DNA from: Actinomycetota bacterium
GTDB taxonomy: Bacteria > Actinomycetota > Actinomycetes > Propionibacteriales > Propionibacteriaceae
Length of the DNA stretch: 64,000 nt
NCBI GenBank assembly: GCA_020161755.1
Contig: JAIUOS010000004.1
Coordinates: 62,001 to 126,000, forward strand
Direction of reading: 5' to 3'
The position numbers and the translations under genes were made by a program. Position 1 is the stretch's first letter; each line of letters begins with the position of its first letter. This document shows positions 51,897 through 60,389 of the stretch, in pieces. The notes under the pieces were generated by a model that worked only from the letters and a program-made list of their open reading frames with translations, did not search any database and had not been told where the DNA came from.

Positions 51897-52844
51897 GTGT
51901 GGATGTGGTTCGCGTTCGGATCGGCGCTGTTCGCCGGGCTGACCGCGGTGCTGGCCAAGATCGGCGTCCGCCACACCGATTCGACGCTGGCCACGGCGAT
52001 CCGGACGGTGGTGGTGCTGCTGGCAGCCTGGGGCATGGTCCTCCTGGTCGGGGCGCAGGGTCAGCTGGCGACCATGTCCGGCACGACCCTGCTGTTCCTG
52101 GTGCTGTCCGGGCTGGCCACCGGTGCGTCCTGGCTGTGCTACTTCAAGGCGCTCCAGCTGGGCGAGGTGAACAAGGTGGCGCCGGTCGACCGCAGCAGCC
52201 TCGTCCTGACCGTGCTGTTCGCGATGGTCTTCCTCGGCGAGACCACCTCGCTGGCAACACGCCTGCCGGGGCTGGCCCTGATCGGGGTCGGCACCTGGCT
52301 GATGGCGGTGCCCCGGCGGACCGTCTCCGTCCCGGACGACCGGTTCGCGCCCGAATTGTCCTCTCGCCACCGGAATTCCGGTGGCGAGAGGACAATTCGG
52401 GCGCAAGGAGAGCCGGACGTCCGCGGCCGGAGTTGGTGGGTGTACGCGCTCGGCTCGGCGGTGTTCGCCGCCCTCACCGCGATCCTGGGCAAAGTGGGCA
52501 TCACCGGCGTCGAGTCGAACCTCGGCACGGCGGTGCGCACGGGCGTGGTGCTGGTAATGGCGTGGGTCATGGTCGCGATCACCGGACGCCGTCCCGGCCG
52601 CTGGCGGGTGCCACGCCGCGACCTGCTGTTCATCGTGCTCTCCGGGCTGGCCACCGGCACGTCCTGGCTGTGCTACTTCCGGGCGCTCCAGGACGGCCCG
52701 GCGAGCCTGGTCGCGCCGATCGACAAGCTCAGCATCGTGTTCACCGTGGGGTTCTCCGTACTGGTGCTGCACGAGCACCTCACCCGGCGGGCAGCGCTCG
52801 GCCTGGCCCTGATCGTGGCCGGGACGATGCTGATGTTGGTGTGA
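51897..52844 (+). CDS. EamA-family transporter with a palindrome in its linker
   Basis: A 315-residue protein made of two EamA repeats, each with about five membrane segments; the halves resemble each other (FGSALFAGLTAVLAKIGVRH and LGSAVFAALTAILGKVGITG; LATGASWLCYFKALQ and LATGTSWLCYFRALQ). AGGAGG precedes the GTG start. The hydrophilic linker at about residues 150-172 (FAPELSSRHRNSGGERTIRA) is encoded by a perfect 58-bp palindrome, which keeps the frame. Related proteins export amino acids or metabolites. Confidence 0.87.
   Translation: MWMWFAFGSALFAGLTAVLAKIGVRHTDSTLATAIRTVVVLLAAWGMVLLVGAQGQLATMSGTTLLFLVLSGLATGASWLCYFKALQLGEVNKVAPVDRSSLVLTVLFAMVFLGETTSLATRLPGLALIGVGTWLMAVPRRTVSVPDDRFAPELSSRHRNSGGERTIRAQGEPDVRGRSWWVYALGSAVFAALTAILGKVGITGVESNLGTAVRTGVVLVMAWVMVAITGRRPGRWRVPRRDLLFIVLSGLATGTSWLCYFRALQDGPASLVAPIDKLSIVFTVGFSVLVLHEHLTRRAALGLALIVAGTMLMLV
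52347..52404. repeat. Perfect 58-bp palindrome inside the EamA gene
   Basis: Two 29-base arms with no spacer, centred between 52,375 and 52,376 (central GGAATTCC), with every position paired from GCGCCCGAATTG to its complement. It lies wholly within the linker-coding part of the transporter gene and could extrude as a cruciform or fold as an mRNA hairpin. Confidence 0.95.
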
Positions 52845-52866
52845 CGCCCGGCGGAGGCCCGTCCGG

Positions 52867-54117
52867 CTAGACCAGGAACCGGTAGAACGGGCTGTCGGAG
52901 GCGACCACCTCGAAGGTGATCGGGCTGGCGTCCATCTTCATCAGCAGGTCGCCGAACGAGGCCGGGTCGCCCAGTTCGATGCCCACCAGCGCGGGCCCGG
53001 TCTCGCGGTTGCTGCGCTTGACGTACTCGAAGTGGGTGATGTCGTCGTCGGGCCCGAGCACCTCGTCGAGGAAGCGCCGCAGGGCGCCGGGCTCCTGCGG
53101 GAAGTTGACCAGGAAGTAGTGCTTGCGGCCCTCGTACACCAGGGAGCGCTCGACGATCTCGGCGTAGCGGGAGACGTCGTTGTTGCCGCCCGAGACGATT
53201 ACGACCACGTCCTGCCCGGGCTCGGGCTGGTAGAGGCCGATCACGGCGGCGGCCAGCGCGCCGGCCGGCTCGGTGACGATGCCCTCGGTCTGGTAGAGCG
53301 CGAGCATCTCCGAGCAGATCCGGCCTTCCGGCACCGGGTAGAGGGACGGACGGTGGCGGTCCACCACCTGGTAGGTGAGGTCACCGGCCCGACGGACGGC
53401 GGCGCCGTCCACGAACGTGTCGAGGTGCGGCAGCTCGACCGGCCCGCCGGCGGCCAGGGCCGTGGCCATCGAGGCCGCACCGGCCGGCTCGGCGCCGACC
53501 ACCCTGGTGTCGGGGTGGCGTTCGGCGAGGTAGGCCAGACAGCCGGCGATCATGCCGCCGCCGCCGACGGGTGCGATCACCACGTCGGGGGCCCGGCCGA
53601 ACTGCTCGACGATCTCCTTCGCCACCGTGCCCTGCCCGACGATCGTGCGGGCGTCGTCGAATGCGGGCACCACCGTGGCCCCGGTGAGCCCCGACTCGAC
53701 CCACGCGGCGGCGGCCGCGTCGTCGTAGGTGTCGCCGGTGACCGCGAGGTCGACTCGGCCTTCGCCGAGGGCGAGGATGCGGGCGCGCTTCTGGCGCGGG
53801 GTGGTGGCCGGCACGAAGATGCGGCCGTGGATGCCCAACCGGGCACAGGCGAACGCGACGCCCTGCCCGTGGTTGCCGGCGGACGCGCACACCACCCCGG
53901 ACGCCCGCTGGGTGTCGTCCAGCTGGGAGATCAGGTTGTAGGCGCCGCGGATCTTGTACGACCTCACCGGCTGCAGGTCCTCACGCTTCAGCCAGATGGA
54001 CGCGCCGGTCGCGGCGCTGAGCCGCTCGTTGAGTTGCAGCGGGGTCCGGGTGACCACTCCGGCCAACCGTGCAGCGGCCTCGTCCACGGCCCGGGCATCG
54101 ATCGTCACGGGCCTCAT
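52867..54117 (-). CDS. ilvA: Threonine ammonia-lyase
   Basis: A 416-residue PLP enzyme converting threonine to 2-oxobutanoate for isoleucine synthesis. Lys55 in VRSYKIRGAYN binds PLP, SAGNHGQGVAFA contacts its ring and IAPVGGGGMIAG its phosphate. The last 90 residues (HYFLVNFPQEPGALRRFLDE onward) are a single ACT-like regulatory domain, as in the short IlvA of corynebacteria and bacilli, which is inhibited by isoleucine. A possible leaderless GTG start lies 9 bases inside the ATG, after a CAGAAT hexamer. It is convergent with the EamA gene. Confidence 0.92.
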   Translation of the reverse strand: MRPVTIDARAVDEAAARLAGVVTRTPLQLNERLSAATGASIWLKREDLQPVRSYKIRGAYNLISQLDDTQRASGVVCASAGNHGQGVAFACARLGIHGRIFVPATTPRQKRARILALGEGRVDLAVTGDTYDDAAAAAWVESGLTGATVVPAFDDARTIVGQGTVAKEIVEQFGRAPDVVIAPVGGGGMIAGCLAYLAERHPDTRVVGAEPAGAASMATALAAGGPVELPHLDTFVDGAAVRRAGDLTYQVVDRHRPSLYPVPEGRICSEMLALYQTEGIVTEPAGALAAAVIGLYQPEPGQDVVVIVSGGNNDVSRYAEIVERSLVYEGRKHYFLVNFPQEPGALRRFLDEVLGPDDDITHFEYVKRSNRETGPALVGIELGDPASFGDLLMKMDASPITFEVVASDSPFYRFLV

Positions 54118-54158
54118 TCTGGCACCGGCCCCCCGCAGCGCACCCTCAGGGCCGTGGG

Positions 54159-54236
54159 TGTCGCGATCCGGCCACGCTCCCCGTCCCGCCCGTCACGCGA
54201 GCCACGTCGGGAGGTCCGGCCGGCCTGATCGCGTCA
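54159..54236. repeat. REPIN-like 78-bp unit, copy 3
   Basis: It begins TGTCGCGATCCGGCC and ends GGCCTGATCGCGTCA; the two ends begin exactly 63 bases apart as in copies 1 and 2, though the inner sequence is more diverged. It lies between the ilvA start and the rmuC stop, in a gap between genes of the same strand. Confidence 0.8.
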
Positions 54237-54275
54237 CGCGGCCGGCGGTCAAGGCCTGCCTCCGGCGTGTCAGGT

Positions 54276-55790
54276 TCAGGCGGTCTGCGCGTCGCCCGTC
54301 CTCGGCGCCGAAGCCTCGGCCGACAACAGGTCGTCGAGCTCGGGCTGCGGCCGGGTGAGCGACAGGTCGTCGGCCCGGCCACGTCCGATCATCGGGGTGA
54401 CGCCCGCAGCGTCCTCGACCAGTTCTACGGTGGTCAGCGGTCGCACGGCGGCCTCCGAGGCGTGCACGGCGGCGAGCTCCTTCTCGGTGACCTGCAGGTC
54501 GCGCAGCTTACGGGCCGCAGGGAACACCCGTCCCTCGATCGAGCCGACCGCCTCGTTGTACGCGCCGACCGCCGAGGTGAGCGAGCGGCCCACCTTGTCG
54601 AAGTGCTTGCCCAGGGTGCCCAGCCGGTCGTAGAGCTCCCGGCCCAGGCTGAACACCTCCTGCGCCGACTCGGCCAACGCGGCCTGGCGCCACGAGAACG
54701 CGATCGTCTTCAGCATCGCGATCAGCGAACTCGGCGTGGCCAGCATCACCGACCGGTCGGCCGCGTACTCCAGCAGCGACGGAAGCTGGTTGAACGCCTC
54801 AGCGGCGAGCGCCTCGCTGGCCAGGAACAGCACCACGAACTCGGGCGTGCCACCGCCGTCGGCCTTGTAGTAGTCCTTGCGGGACAGCTGGTCGACGTGG
54901 GTCTGGACGTTCTTCGCGAACAGCGCGAGCGAGCGGGCACGCTCGGCGGCGTCCTCGGTGTCCTGGGCGTCGAGGAAGGCGCTCAGCGGCACCTTCGAGT
55001 CGACGTAGACGAACCGGCCCTCGGTCAGCGTGACCTTCAGGTCGGGCCGGATCGTCGCGCCCGAGGTGGTCTGGGTGGTCTGCTGCTGCACGAAGTCGCA
55101 GTGCTCGACCATGCCGGCCAACTCGACCACCCTCTTGAGCTGGAGCTCGCCCCACGCCCCCCGCACCTGCGGCTTGCGCAGCGCGGTGACCAGGGCGGCG
55201 GTCTCGCGGCGCAGAGTCTCGCCGGTCAGGCGCACCTCGCTCACCTGGTTGCGGAGGTCGGTGCTCATCGCCACCCGCTCCTTCTCCACCTCGGTGAGCC
55301 GGTCGTTGAACCGCTGGAGGCTGTCGCGCACCGGCGTGAGCAGCTGGTCGGTGGCCTGCTGCCGGGCCTGAGCCGACTCGTCGAGCCGGCGCGCCTGGTG
55401 CTCGATGGTCTCGGCCGACAGGGCCTTGAACTGGGTGAGCAGTTGTTCGCGGTCGGCGGCGATCTCCTCGGCGCGCTGGACGGCGGCGTTGCGCTCGGCC
55501 TGGGCACCCGCGATCGCGGCCCGTGCCTCGGCGAGGTCGGCGAAGGCGTCCGCCCGCTCGGTGCGGGCGTCGGCCGCCTCACCCTGGGCGACCGCGACGG
55601 CGAGCTGGACGCGGGTGGCGTCCGCCCGGGCCTGGGCGGCCTCGGCGCGGGCGGTGGCGGCGTCGGCCCGGGCACGCTCCGCGTCCGCGTTCTGCCCGGA
55701 TGCGGCGGAGGCCGAACGGGCGCGCACCACCATCCAGGCGACGACCGCGCCCACGACCACGCCCACCACCAACCACGCCAACGACTCCAT
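54276..55790 (-). CDS. rmuC: DNA recombination protein RmuC
   Basis: A 504-residue protein. Residues 4-22 (LAWLVVGVVVGAVVAWMVV) form a membrane anchor; about 30-200 is a long alanine-rich coiled coil; the conserved RmuC domain (about 215-420) includes RGAWGELQLKRVVELAGM, IRPDLKVTLTEGRFVYVDSKVPL and EFVVLFLASEALAAEAF. RmuC limits inversions at short inverted repeats and has a predicted nuclease fold. The stop is 40 bases past REPIN copy 3. Confidence 0.93.
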   Translation of the reverse strand: MESLAWLVVGVVVGAVVAWMVVRARSASAASGQNADAERARADAATARAEAAQARADATRVQLAVAVAQGEAADARTERADAFADLAEARAAIAGAQAERNAAVQRAEEIAADREQLLTQFKALSAETIEHQARRLDESAQARQQATDQLLTPVRDSLQRFNDRLTEVEKERVAMSTDLRNQVSEVRLTGETLRRETAALVTALRKPQVRGAWGELQLKRVVELAGMVEHCDFVQQQTTQTTSGATIRPDLKVTLTEGRFVYVDSKVPLSAFLDAQDTEDAAERARSLALFAKNVQTHVDQLSRKDYYKADGGGTPEFVVLFLASEALAAEAFNQLPSLLEYAADRSVMLATPSSLIAMLKTIAFSWRQAALAESAQEVFSLGRELYDRLGTLGKHFDKVGRSLTSAVGAYNEAVGSIEGRVFPAARKLRDLQVTEKELAAVHASEAAVRPLTTVELVEDAAGVTPMIGRGRADDLSLTRPQPELDDLLSAEASAPRTGDAQTA

Positions 55791-55891
55791 GCCCTGAGTC
55801 TGCCGGTCGCCTCTGACACTTGGGTGCAGGCTCGCGCGGGGTGGGCCGACCCGGGCCGGAATACACTCCCCGGGTGGACGAAGGAGCAGCG

Positions 55892-56443
55892 ATGAGCGGT
55901 GCCGCGCCGGAGCGCAGGCTCGTCCCGCCCGTGCCGCTGCCGCCCGGCCTGCTGCCCGGCCCCGAACTGGGTGAGGGCGTGGTCGGTGCCCGGCTGAAGC
56001 CGTCCGCGCAGCGCTGGGCGGGAGTCCGGGGCGGCGCCTGGGCGACGCTCACCGTGGTCGGCGCCGTCCTCGCCGTCGAGTCGGTCACCGCGCTCGGCGG
56101 TTTCGTGATCGGGCTGGTGGTGACGCTGACCTGCGGCACCCTGGCCGCGCTCAACCTCGCGCCGGCGCTGCACGGCGCCCGGCCCGCGCTGACGATCGAC
56201 CCCGACCAGGTGAACAACCTGGTGCCGCTCAGCCGGGTCAGCGTCCGGCTGGAGGCCATCACCCGGATCCGGCCGCTGCGCCGCGAGTTGCTCGTCGAGG
56301 CCCGTGGCGGCGTCGTCCGCCGCGGCCGGGTGACCCGCGAGCGGTGGGCGGCGCTGTCGGGCGTCCACCGCCTGGAGGTCACACGCGAGGACCTCGTCGC
56401 CTACCTCTCGGCGAGGGCTGCTGCCGTCCGGCCGGTGGAGTGA
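55892..56443 (+). CDS. Membrane protein with a PH-like C-terminal domain
   Basis: A 183-residue protein: proline-rich head, two membrane segments (about 50-88), and a C-terminal domain of short strands (LTIDPDQVNNLVPLSRVSVRLEAITRIRPL, LLVEARGGVVRRGRV) resembling bacterial PH-like domains. AAGGAG precedes the ATG at 55,892. An in-frame GTG at 55,874 stands 6 bases after TACACT and would give a leaderless form 6 residues longer. No function is known. Confidence 0.65.
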   Translation: MSGAAPERRLVPPVPLPPGLLPGPELGEGVVGARLKPSAQRWAGVRGGAWATLTVVGAVLAVESVTALGGFVIGLVVTLTCGTLAALNLAPALHGARPALTIDPDQVNNLVPLSRVSVRLEAITRIRPLRRELLVEARGGVVRRGRVTRERWAALSGVHRLEVTREDLVAYLSARAAAVRPVE

Positions 56444-56471
56444 CCCACCCGGCTGGTGCAGACTGGGCGAC

Positions 56472-57728
56472 ATGCCCGAGCCCGCAGCAGCAGAAGACCT
56501 GGCCGCCTTCGTGACGGCGTCCCCGTCGTCCTACCATGCCGCCGCCGAGGTGGCCCGTCGGCTGGCCGGAGCCGGGTTCACCGAGCAGCGTGAGAACGAG
56601 CCCTGGGTGGCGGAGGGTGCCCGCTTCGTCGTGCGCGACGGCGCGGTCATCGCGTGGCGGACGCCGTCCGGCGACGCCCCGTCCGGGTTCCGCATCGTCG
56701 GAGCGCACACCGACTCGCCCGGCTTCAAGCTCAAGCCCGAACCGTCGGCGTACGCGTTCGGCTGGTCGCAGGCCGGCATGGAGGTCTACGGCGGGCCGCT
56801 GCTGAACTCGTGGCTCGACCGCGAGTTCGGCCTGGCCGGACGCGTGGTCACGCGCGACGGCGCCGTGCACCTGGTGTCGACGCCGGCCTGGCTGCGCATC
56901 CCGCAGGTCGCCCCGCACCTGGACCGCAGCGTCAACGAGAACCTGCACCTCGACCGGCAGGTGCAGCTCAAGCCGATCTTCGGCACCGCGTCGGTGGACG
57001 TGCTGTCGGCGGTGGCTGCCACACTCGGGGTGCACCGCGACGAGATCGACTTCCACGACCTGTTCGCCGCCGTCACCGAGCGGCCGGCGATCATCGGCGT
57101 GACCGGGGAGTTCCTCGCCGCGCCACGCCTGGACAACCTCTCCAGCGTGCACGCCGGCGTGGTGGCGCTGGCCGGCGCCGAGGCGTCCGACCAGGTGCAG
57201 GTGTTGGCGTGCTTCGACCACGAGGAGATCGGCAGCGGGTCGCGCAGCGGCGCGTCCGGGCCGTTCCTGGAGACCGTGCTGCGGCGCATTGCGGACCCGC
57301 TGGGCTGGGGGAGTGACGGCTTCCACCGCGCGCTGGCGGCGTCCTTCGTGGTGTCGTCGGACGCCGGCCACGCCATCCACCCGAACTACCCCCAGCTGCA
57401 CGACCCCGACCACCGTCCGACGGTCAACGCCGGCCCGTTGCTGAAGGTGAACGCGAACCAGCGCTACACCACCGAAGGTCCGTCGGCCGCCCGCTGGCTG
57501 CGGATCTGCCGCGCGGCCGGGGTGCCCACGCAGCCGTTCGTGTCGAACAACTCGGTGCCGTGCGGCTCCACGATCGGCCCGCTCACCGCGATGAGGCTGG
57601 GCATCGAGAGCGTCGACGTCGGCATCCCGCTGCTGAGCATGCACTCGGCGCGGGAGCTGTGCGGCGTCCAGGACCCGGGGTGGCTGGCGCAGGCGCTGGG
57701 CGCGTTCTACGCCGGCGCGGACGCCTGA
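56472..57728 (+). CDS. M18 family aminopeptidase
   Basis: A 418-residue metallopeptidase of the aspartyl aminopeptidase family. GAHTDSPGFKLKP, RLDNLSS, CFDHEEIGSGS and SDAGHAIHPNY contain the His, Asp and Glu residues that bind the two metal ions and the catalytic Glu; NNSVPCGSTIGP and SMHSARELCG complete the site. CAGACT ends 7 bases before the ATG. The gene removes N-terminal residues, usually acidic ones, from cytoplasmic peptides. It overlaps the convergent HAD gene by 22 bases. Confidence 0.93.
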   Translation: MPEPAAAEDLAAFVTASPSSYHAAAEVARRLAGAGFTEQRENEPWVAEGARFVVRDGAVIAWRTPSGDAPSGFRIVGAHTDSPGFKLKPEPSAYAFGWSQAGMEVYGGPLLNSWLDREFGLAGRVVTRDGAVHLVSTPAWLRIPQVAPHLDRSVNENLHLDRQVQLKPIFGTASVDVLSAVAATLGVHRDEIDFHDLFAAVTERPAIIGVTGEFLAAPRLDNLSSVHAGVVALAGAEASDQVQVLACFDHEEIGSGSRSGASGPFLETVLRRIADPLGWGSDGFHRALAASFVVSSDAGHAIHPNYPQLHDPDHRPTVNAGPLLKVNANQRYTTEGPSAARWLRICRAAGVPTQPFVSNNSVPCGSTIGPLTAMRLGIESVDVGIPLLSMHSARELCGVQDPGWLAQALGAFYAGADA

Positions 57729-58618
57729 ACGACCCGGTCCAGCGGGAGCGGCGCGAACAGGTGCGGGAAGCCGTCCTCGACGAGGATCGGCAGGTCGTCC
57801 GACGGGTCGAGCCGGAGCAGGACCAGCTCGTCGTCGGCGAGGTCGGCGTAGAAGCGTTCCCTGGTGCCCGCCAACTGGTCGGCGAACGAGAGGTGCACGA
57901 ACCCCTCGCCGAGGTAGGTGAGGCCACGTCCCGACCACGGCCAGGAGCCCTCCGCGACGGCGTCCTGCCAGTCGGCTTTCACCGCCCAGTGGTAGGTCGG
58001 GACGGTGACCGGTTCCCGCGGCCCGAGCAGGCCGAGCCGGACGAGGTCCTCCCGGAGGGCGTCCGCGCTGGTGAAGAGCAGGCCGGTGAGACCCACGTCC
58101 TGCGCTCCGGCGATGTTGGCTGCGACGTCGTCGACGAAGACCGCGTCGGCGGGCTGGACGCCGGCGCGCCGGCAGGCCAGGGAGTAGATCGCGGGGTCGG
58201 GTTTCACGATGCCTTCGGCGCCCGAGACCACGATGTCGGCGAAGCGGCGCAGGATGCCGAAGCGCTCGCGTCCGACGGCGAACATGTCGGCCGCCCAGTT
58301 GGTGAGGGCGAGCACCGTCACGCCGGCGGCTGACAGCTCCGCGACGACCGCGCCGGTGCCGGGCACCTCCTCGGCGATGGTGTGCAGGAAGTGCGTCCGG
58401 TAGGCGCGGATACTGTCGGCGTCCGCCGGGAAACGGGCGGCCAGCTCGGCCTCGGACGCGGCGATGCTGGGCAGCGCGTCGTTGGCGCGGTTCCAGTCGT
58501 GGAAGCCGACCCGCTCCATGAACGGGCCCACCTGGTCGGCCGGCATCACCTGCTCGAAGGCCCGCTCCGGCACCCAGTTGATGAGCACCCCACCGATGTC
58601 GAAGATCACCGCGTCCAT
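57707..58618 (-). CDS. HAD hydrolase fused to a DUF952 domain
   Basis: A 303-residue two-domain protein. Residues 1-200 are a HAD phosphatase: motif I AVIFDIGGVLINW, motif II LALTNWAA, motif III Lys in EGIVKPDPAIY, motif IV FVDDVAANI; Gly replaces the second Asp of motif I, as in YihX-type sugar phosphatases. Residues about 212-300 (YHWAVKADWQDAVAEGSW, GEGFVHLSFADQLAGTRERF, PILVEDGFPHLFAPLPL) are a DUF952 domain. The fusion joins two normally separate proteins. ATG at MDAVIFD is preferred over an upstream in-frame start. Confidence 0.85.
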   Translation of the reverse strand: MDAVIFDIGGVLINWVPERAFEQVMPADQVGPFMERVGFHDWNRANDALPSIAASEAELAARFPADADSIRAYRTHFLHTIAEEVPGTGAVVAELSAAGVTVLALTNWAADMFAVGRERFGILRRFADIVVSGAEGIVKPDPAIYSLACRRAGVQPADAVFVDDVAANIAGAQDVGLTGLLFTSADALREDLVRLGLLGPREPVTVPTYHWAVKADWQDAVAEGSWPWSGRGLTYLGEGFVHLSFADQLAGTRERFYADLADDELVLLRLDPSDDLPILVEDGFPHLFAPLPLDRVVQASAPA

Positions 58619-58630
58619 GCGCACACCCTC

Positions 58631-58685
58631 TCGCATTCGCCCACACGCTGTGAGCTACGCCGCGATGTCGCCGCCCAACTCACAG
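58631..58685 (+). repeat. Family E 55-bp repeat, copy 1
   Basis: It starts TCGCATTCGCCCACA and ends CCCAACTCACAG and is identical to copy 2 at 53 of 55 positions. Inside, CTGTGAG and CTCACAG can pair around about 24 bases. It abuts the 5' side of the HAD gene and includes the stop of the following minus-strand gene. Confidence 0.92.
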
Positions 58686-59141
58686 CTTGTCGTGCGGAAC
58701 TCGCGGACGTGCCCGTTTGAGTCGTTGCTGGTGCCTCTGCCACGCGCGAGGCGCGCTGCCCGGGAGGCTCGCGAGGACGTCACCGGGAGAGACGTAGAGG
58801 ACTCTGGGGTTACGGTTGTGGGGTCCCCAGCCGACACCTCCACGGAGCAACAGGTAGTGGCCCGGGTGCTCCTGCCGTCCGGCGAACCAGGCATCCTGCG
58901 CACCGCGACCGTCGCACCACACCACCACGGCCTTGGAGCCCCGACGAGCGTGCTGGTAGACGCTGCGCACGAACACCAGTCCCCCGGCCGACCCCGAGCG
59001 TTCGGTCGCCCATTGCCAGCGTGCCGCGAGGTGTGGTTCCCGCAACCGACGAACAAGCACCCCCACGCCAGCAGCGAGAGCGGCAACGATCGCGACCTCG
59101 GCGAAGCCGATCATCACAAGCTGGTCCTGGGTGAGTTCCAC
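58680..59141 (-). CDS. Single-pass membrane protein of unknown function
   Basis: A 153-residue protein when begun at the GTG with GGAGG 4 bases upstream. Residues about 10-34 (MIGFAEVAIVAALAAGVGVLV) are a membrane segment followed by a basic, Trp-rich cytoplasmic domain (VFVRSVYQHARRGSKAVVVW, AWFAGRQEHPGHYLLLRGG). No family is recognised. It is framed by two 55-bp direct repeats: its stop lies within copy 1, and copy 2 lies upstream of its start. It may have arrived as a unit with them. Confidence 0.55.
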   Translation of the reverse strand: MELTQDQLVMIGFAEVAIVAALAAGVGVLVRRLREPHLAARWQWATERSGSAGGLVFVRSVYQHARRGSKAVVVWCDGRGAQDAWFAGRQEHPGHYLLLRGGVGWGPHNRNPRVLYVSPGDVLASLPGSAPRAWQRHQQRLKRARPRVPHDKL

Positions 59142-59197
59142 GGCTCCTCCGATGCCGAATGTGTTCAGGACTCCATGCTCCGCTTCGCCACTGACAC

Positions 59198-59252
59198 TCG
59201 CATTCGCCCACAAGCTGTGAGTTACGCCGCGATGTCGCCGCCCAACTCACAG
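59198..59252 (+). repeat. Family E 55-bp repeat, copy 2
   Basis: Direct repeat of 58,631-58,685 at a distance of 567 bases. In this copy CTGTGAGTT (59,215-59,223) and AACTCACAG (59,244-59,252) form perfect 9-base arms around a 20-base loop. Confidence 0.92.
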
Positions 59253-59297
59253 GGTGCGGGATGAAGGGGCGCCCGAGGATCGATAGGCTAGGCCGAC

Positions 59298-60389
59298 GTG
59301 GCTCTCACCATCGGCATCGTCGGACTGCCCAACGCCGGCAAGTCCACCCTCTTCAACGCGCTGACCCGCAACAACGTGCTCGCGGCGAACTACCCGTTCG
59401 CGACGATCGAGCCGAACGTGGGCGTGGTCGGCGTCCCGGACGAGCGGTTGCCGGTGCTGGCTGAGCTGTTCAGTTCCGAGCGGGTCATCCCGGCCACGGT
59501 GAGCTTCGTCGACATCGCGGGCATCGTGAAGGGCGCCTCCAAGGGCGAGGGGATGGGCAACGCGTTCCTGGCCAACATCCGTGAGGCGGACGCGATCTGC
59601 CAGGTGACCCGGGTGTTCCGCGACCCGGACGTGACCCACGTGGACGGCGAGGTCAACCCGGGAAGCGACATCGAGACGATCCGCACCGAGCTGATCCTGG
59701 CCGACCTCCAGACGCTGGAGAAGGCGCTGCCGCGGGTGGAGAAGGAGGCCCGGATCCGGAAGGACCGCGTCCCCACCCTCGAGGCGTTCAAGGCCGCGCA
59801 GGCGACGCTCGACTCCGGCGTCGGCGTGCACGCCGCCGGGCTGGACCTCGAGCCGCTGCGCGAGCTGTTCCTGCTCACCGCCAAGCCGTACCTGTACGTG
59901 TTCAACTGCGACTCCGACGAGCTCACCGACACCGCGCTGATCGAGAAGATGAGGGCGCTCGTCGCCCCGGCCGAGGCGATCTTCCTCGACGCCAAGATCG
60001 AGTCCGAACTGGTCGAGATGGAGGCGGACGAGGCGCGCGAGTTCCTCGTCGAGATGGGCATCGCCGAGCCCGGCCTCGACACCCTCGCCCGGGTCGGCTA
60101 CGAGACCCTCGGGCTGCAGAGCTACCTGACCGCCGGCCCCAAGGAGTCGCGGGCCTGGACGATCCGCAAGGGCGCCACCGCCCCCGAGGCGGCCGGGGTG
60201 ATCCACACCGACTTCCAGAAGGGCTTCATCAAGGCCGAGGTGATCAGCTTCGACGACCTCGTCGCCGCCAAGTCGGTCGCCGCCGCCCGCGCGGCCGGCA
60301 AGGCGCGCATGGAGGGCAAGGACTACGTCATGGCCGACGGGGACGTGGTGGAGTTCAGGACAGGACTGACGTCTGGGGGGTCGAAGTGA
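59298..60389 (+). CDS. ychF: Redox-regulated ATPase YchF (Obg family)
   Basis: A 363-residue P-loop protein. GIVGLPNAGKSTLFNALT is G1, FVDIAGIVKGASKGEGMGN is the G3 region, and the usual NKxD is replaced (YVFNCDSDEL), in line with ATP preference; the C-terminal 80 residues are a TGS domain ending DYVMADGDVVEFR. YchF binds ribosomes and modulates stress responses. It starts at GTG, with TAGGCT ending 8 bases upstream. Its stop overlaps the start of the restriction-modification gene. Confidence 0.95.
   Translation: MALTIGIVGLPNAGKSTLFNALTRNNVLAANYPFATIEPNVGVVGVPDERLPVLAELFSSERVIPATVSFVDIAGIVKGASKGEGMGNAFLANIREADAICQVTRVFRDPDVTHVDGEVNPGSDIETIRTELILADLQTLEKALPRVEKEARIRKDRVPTLEAFKAAQATLDSGVGVHAAGLDLEPLRELFLLTAKPYLYVFNCDSDELTDTALIEKMRALVAPAEAIFLDAKIESELVEMEADEAREFLVEMGIAEPGLDTLARVGYETLGLQSYLTAGPKESRAWTIRKGATAPEAAGVIHTDFQKGFIKAEVISFDDLVAAKSVAAARAAGKARMEGKDYVMADGDVVEFRTGLTSGGSK

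Noticed and set aside
29867-58646. Many long frames opposite real genes, some over 300 codons
   Set aside because: Their sequences are low-complexity Arg/Gly/Pro/Val-rich translations typical of antisense or shifted frames in GC-rich DNA.
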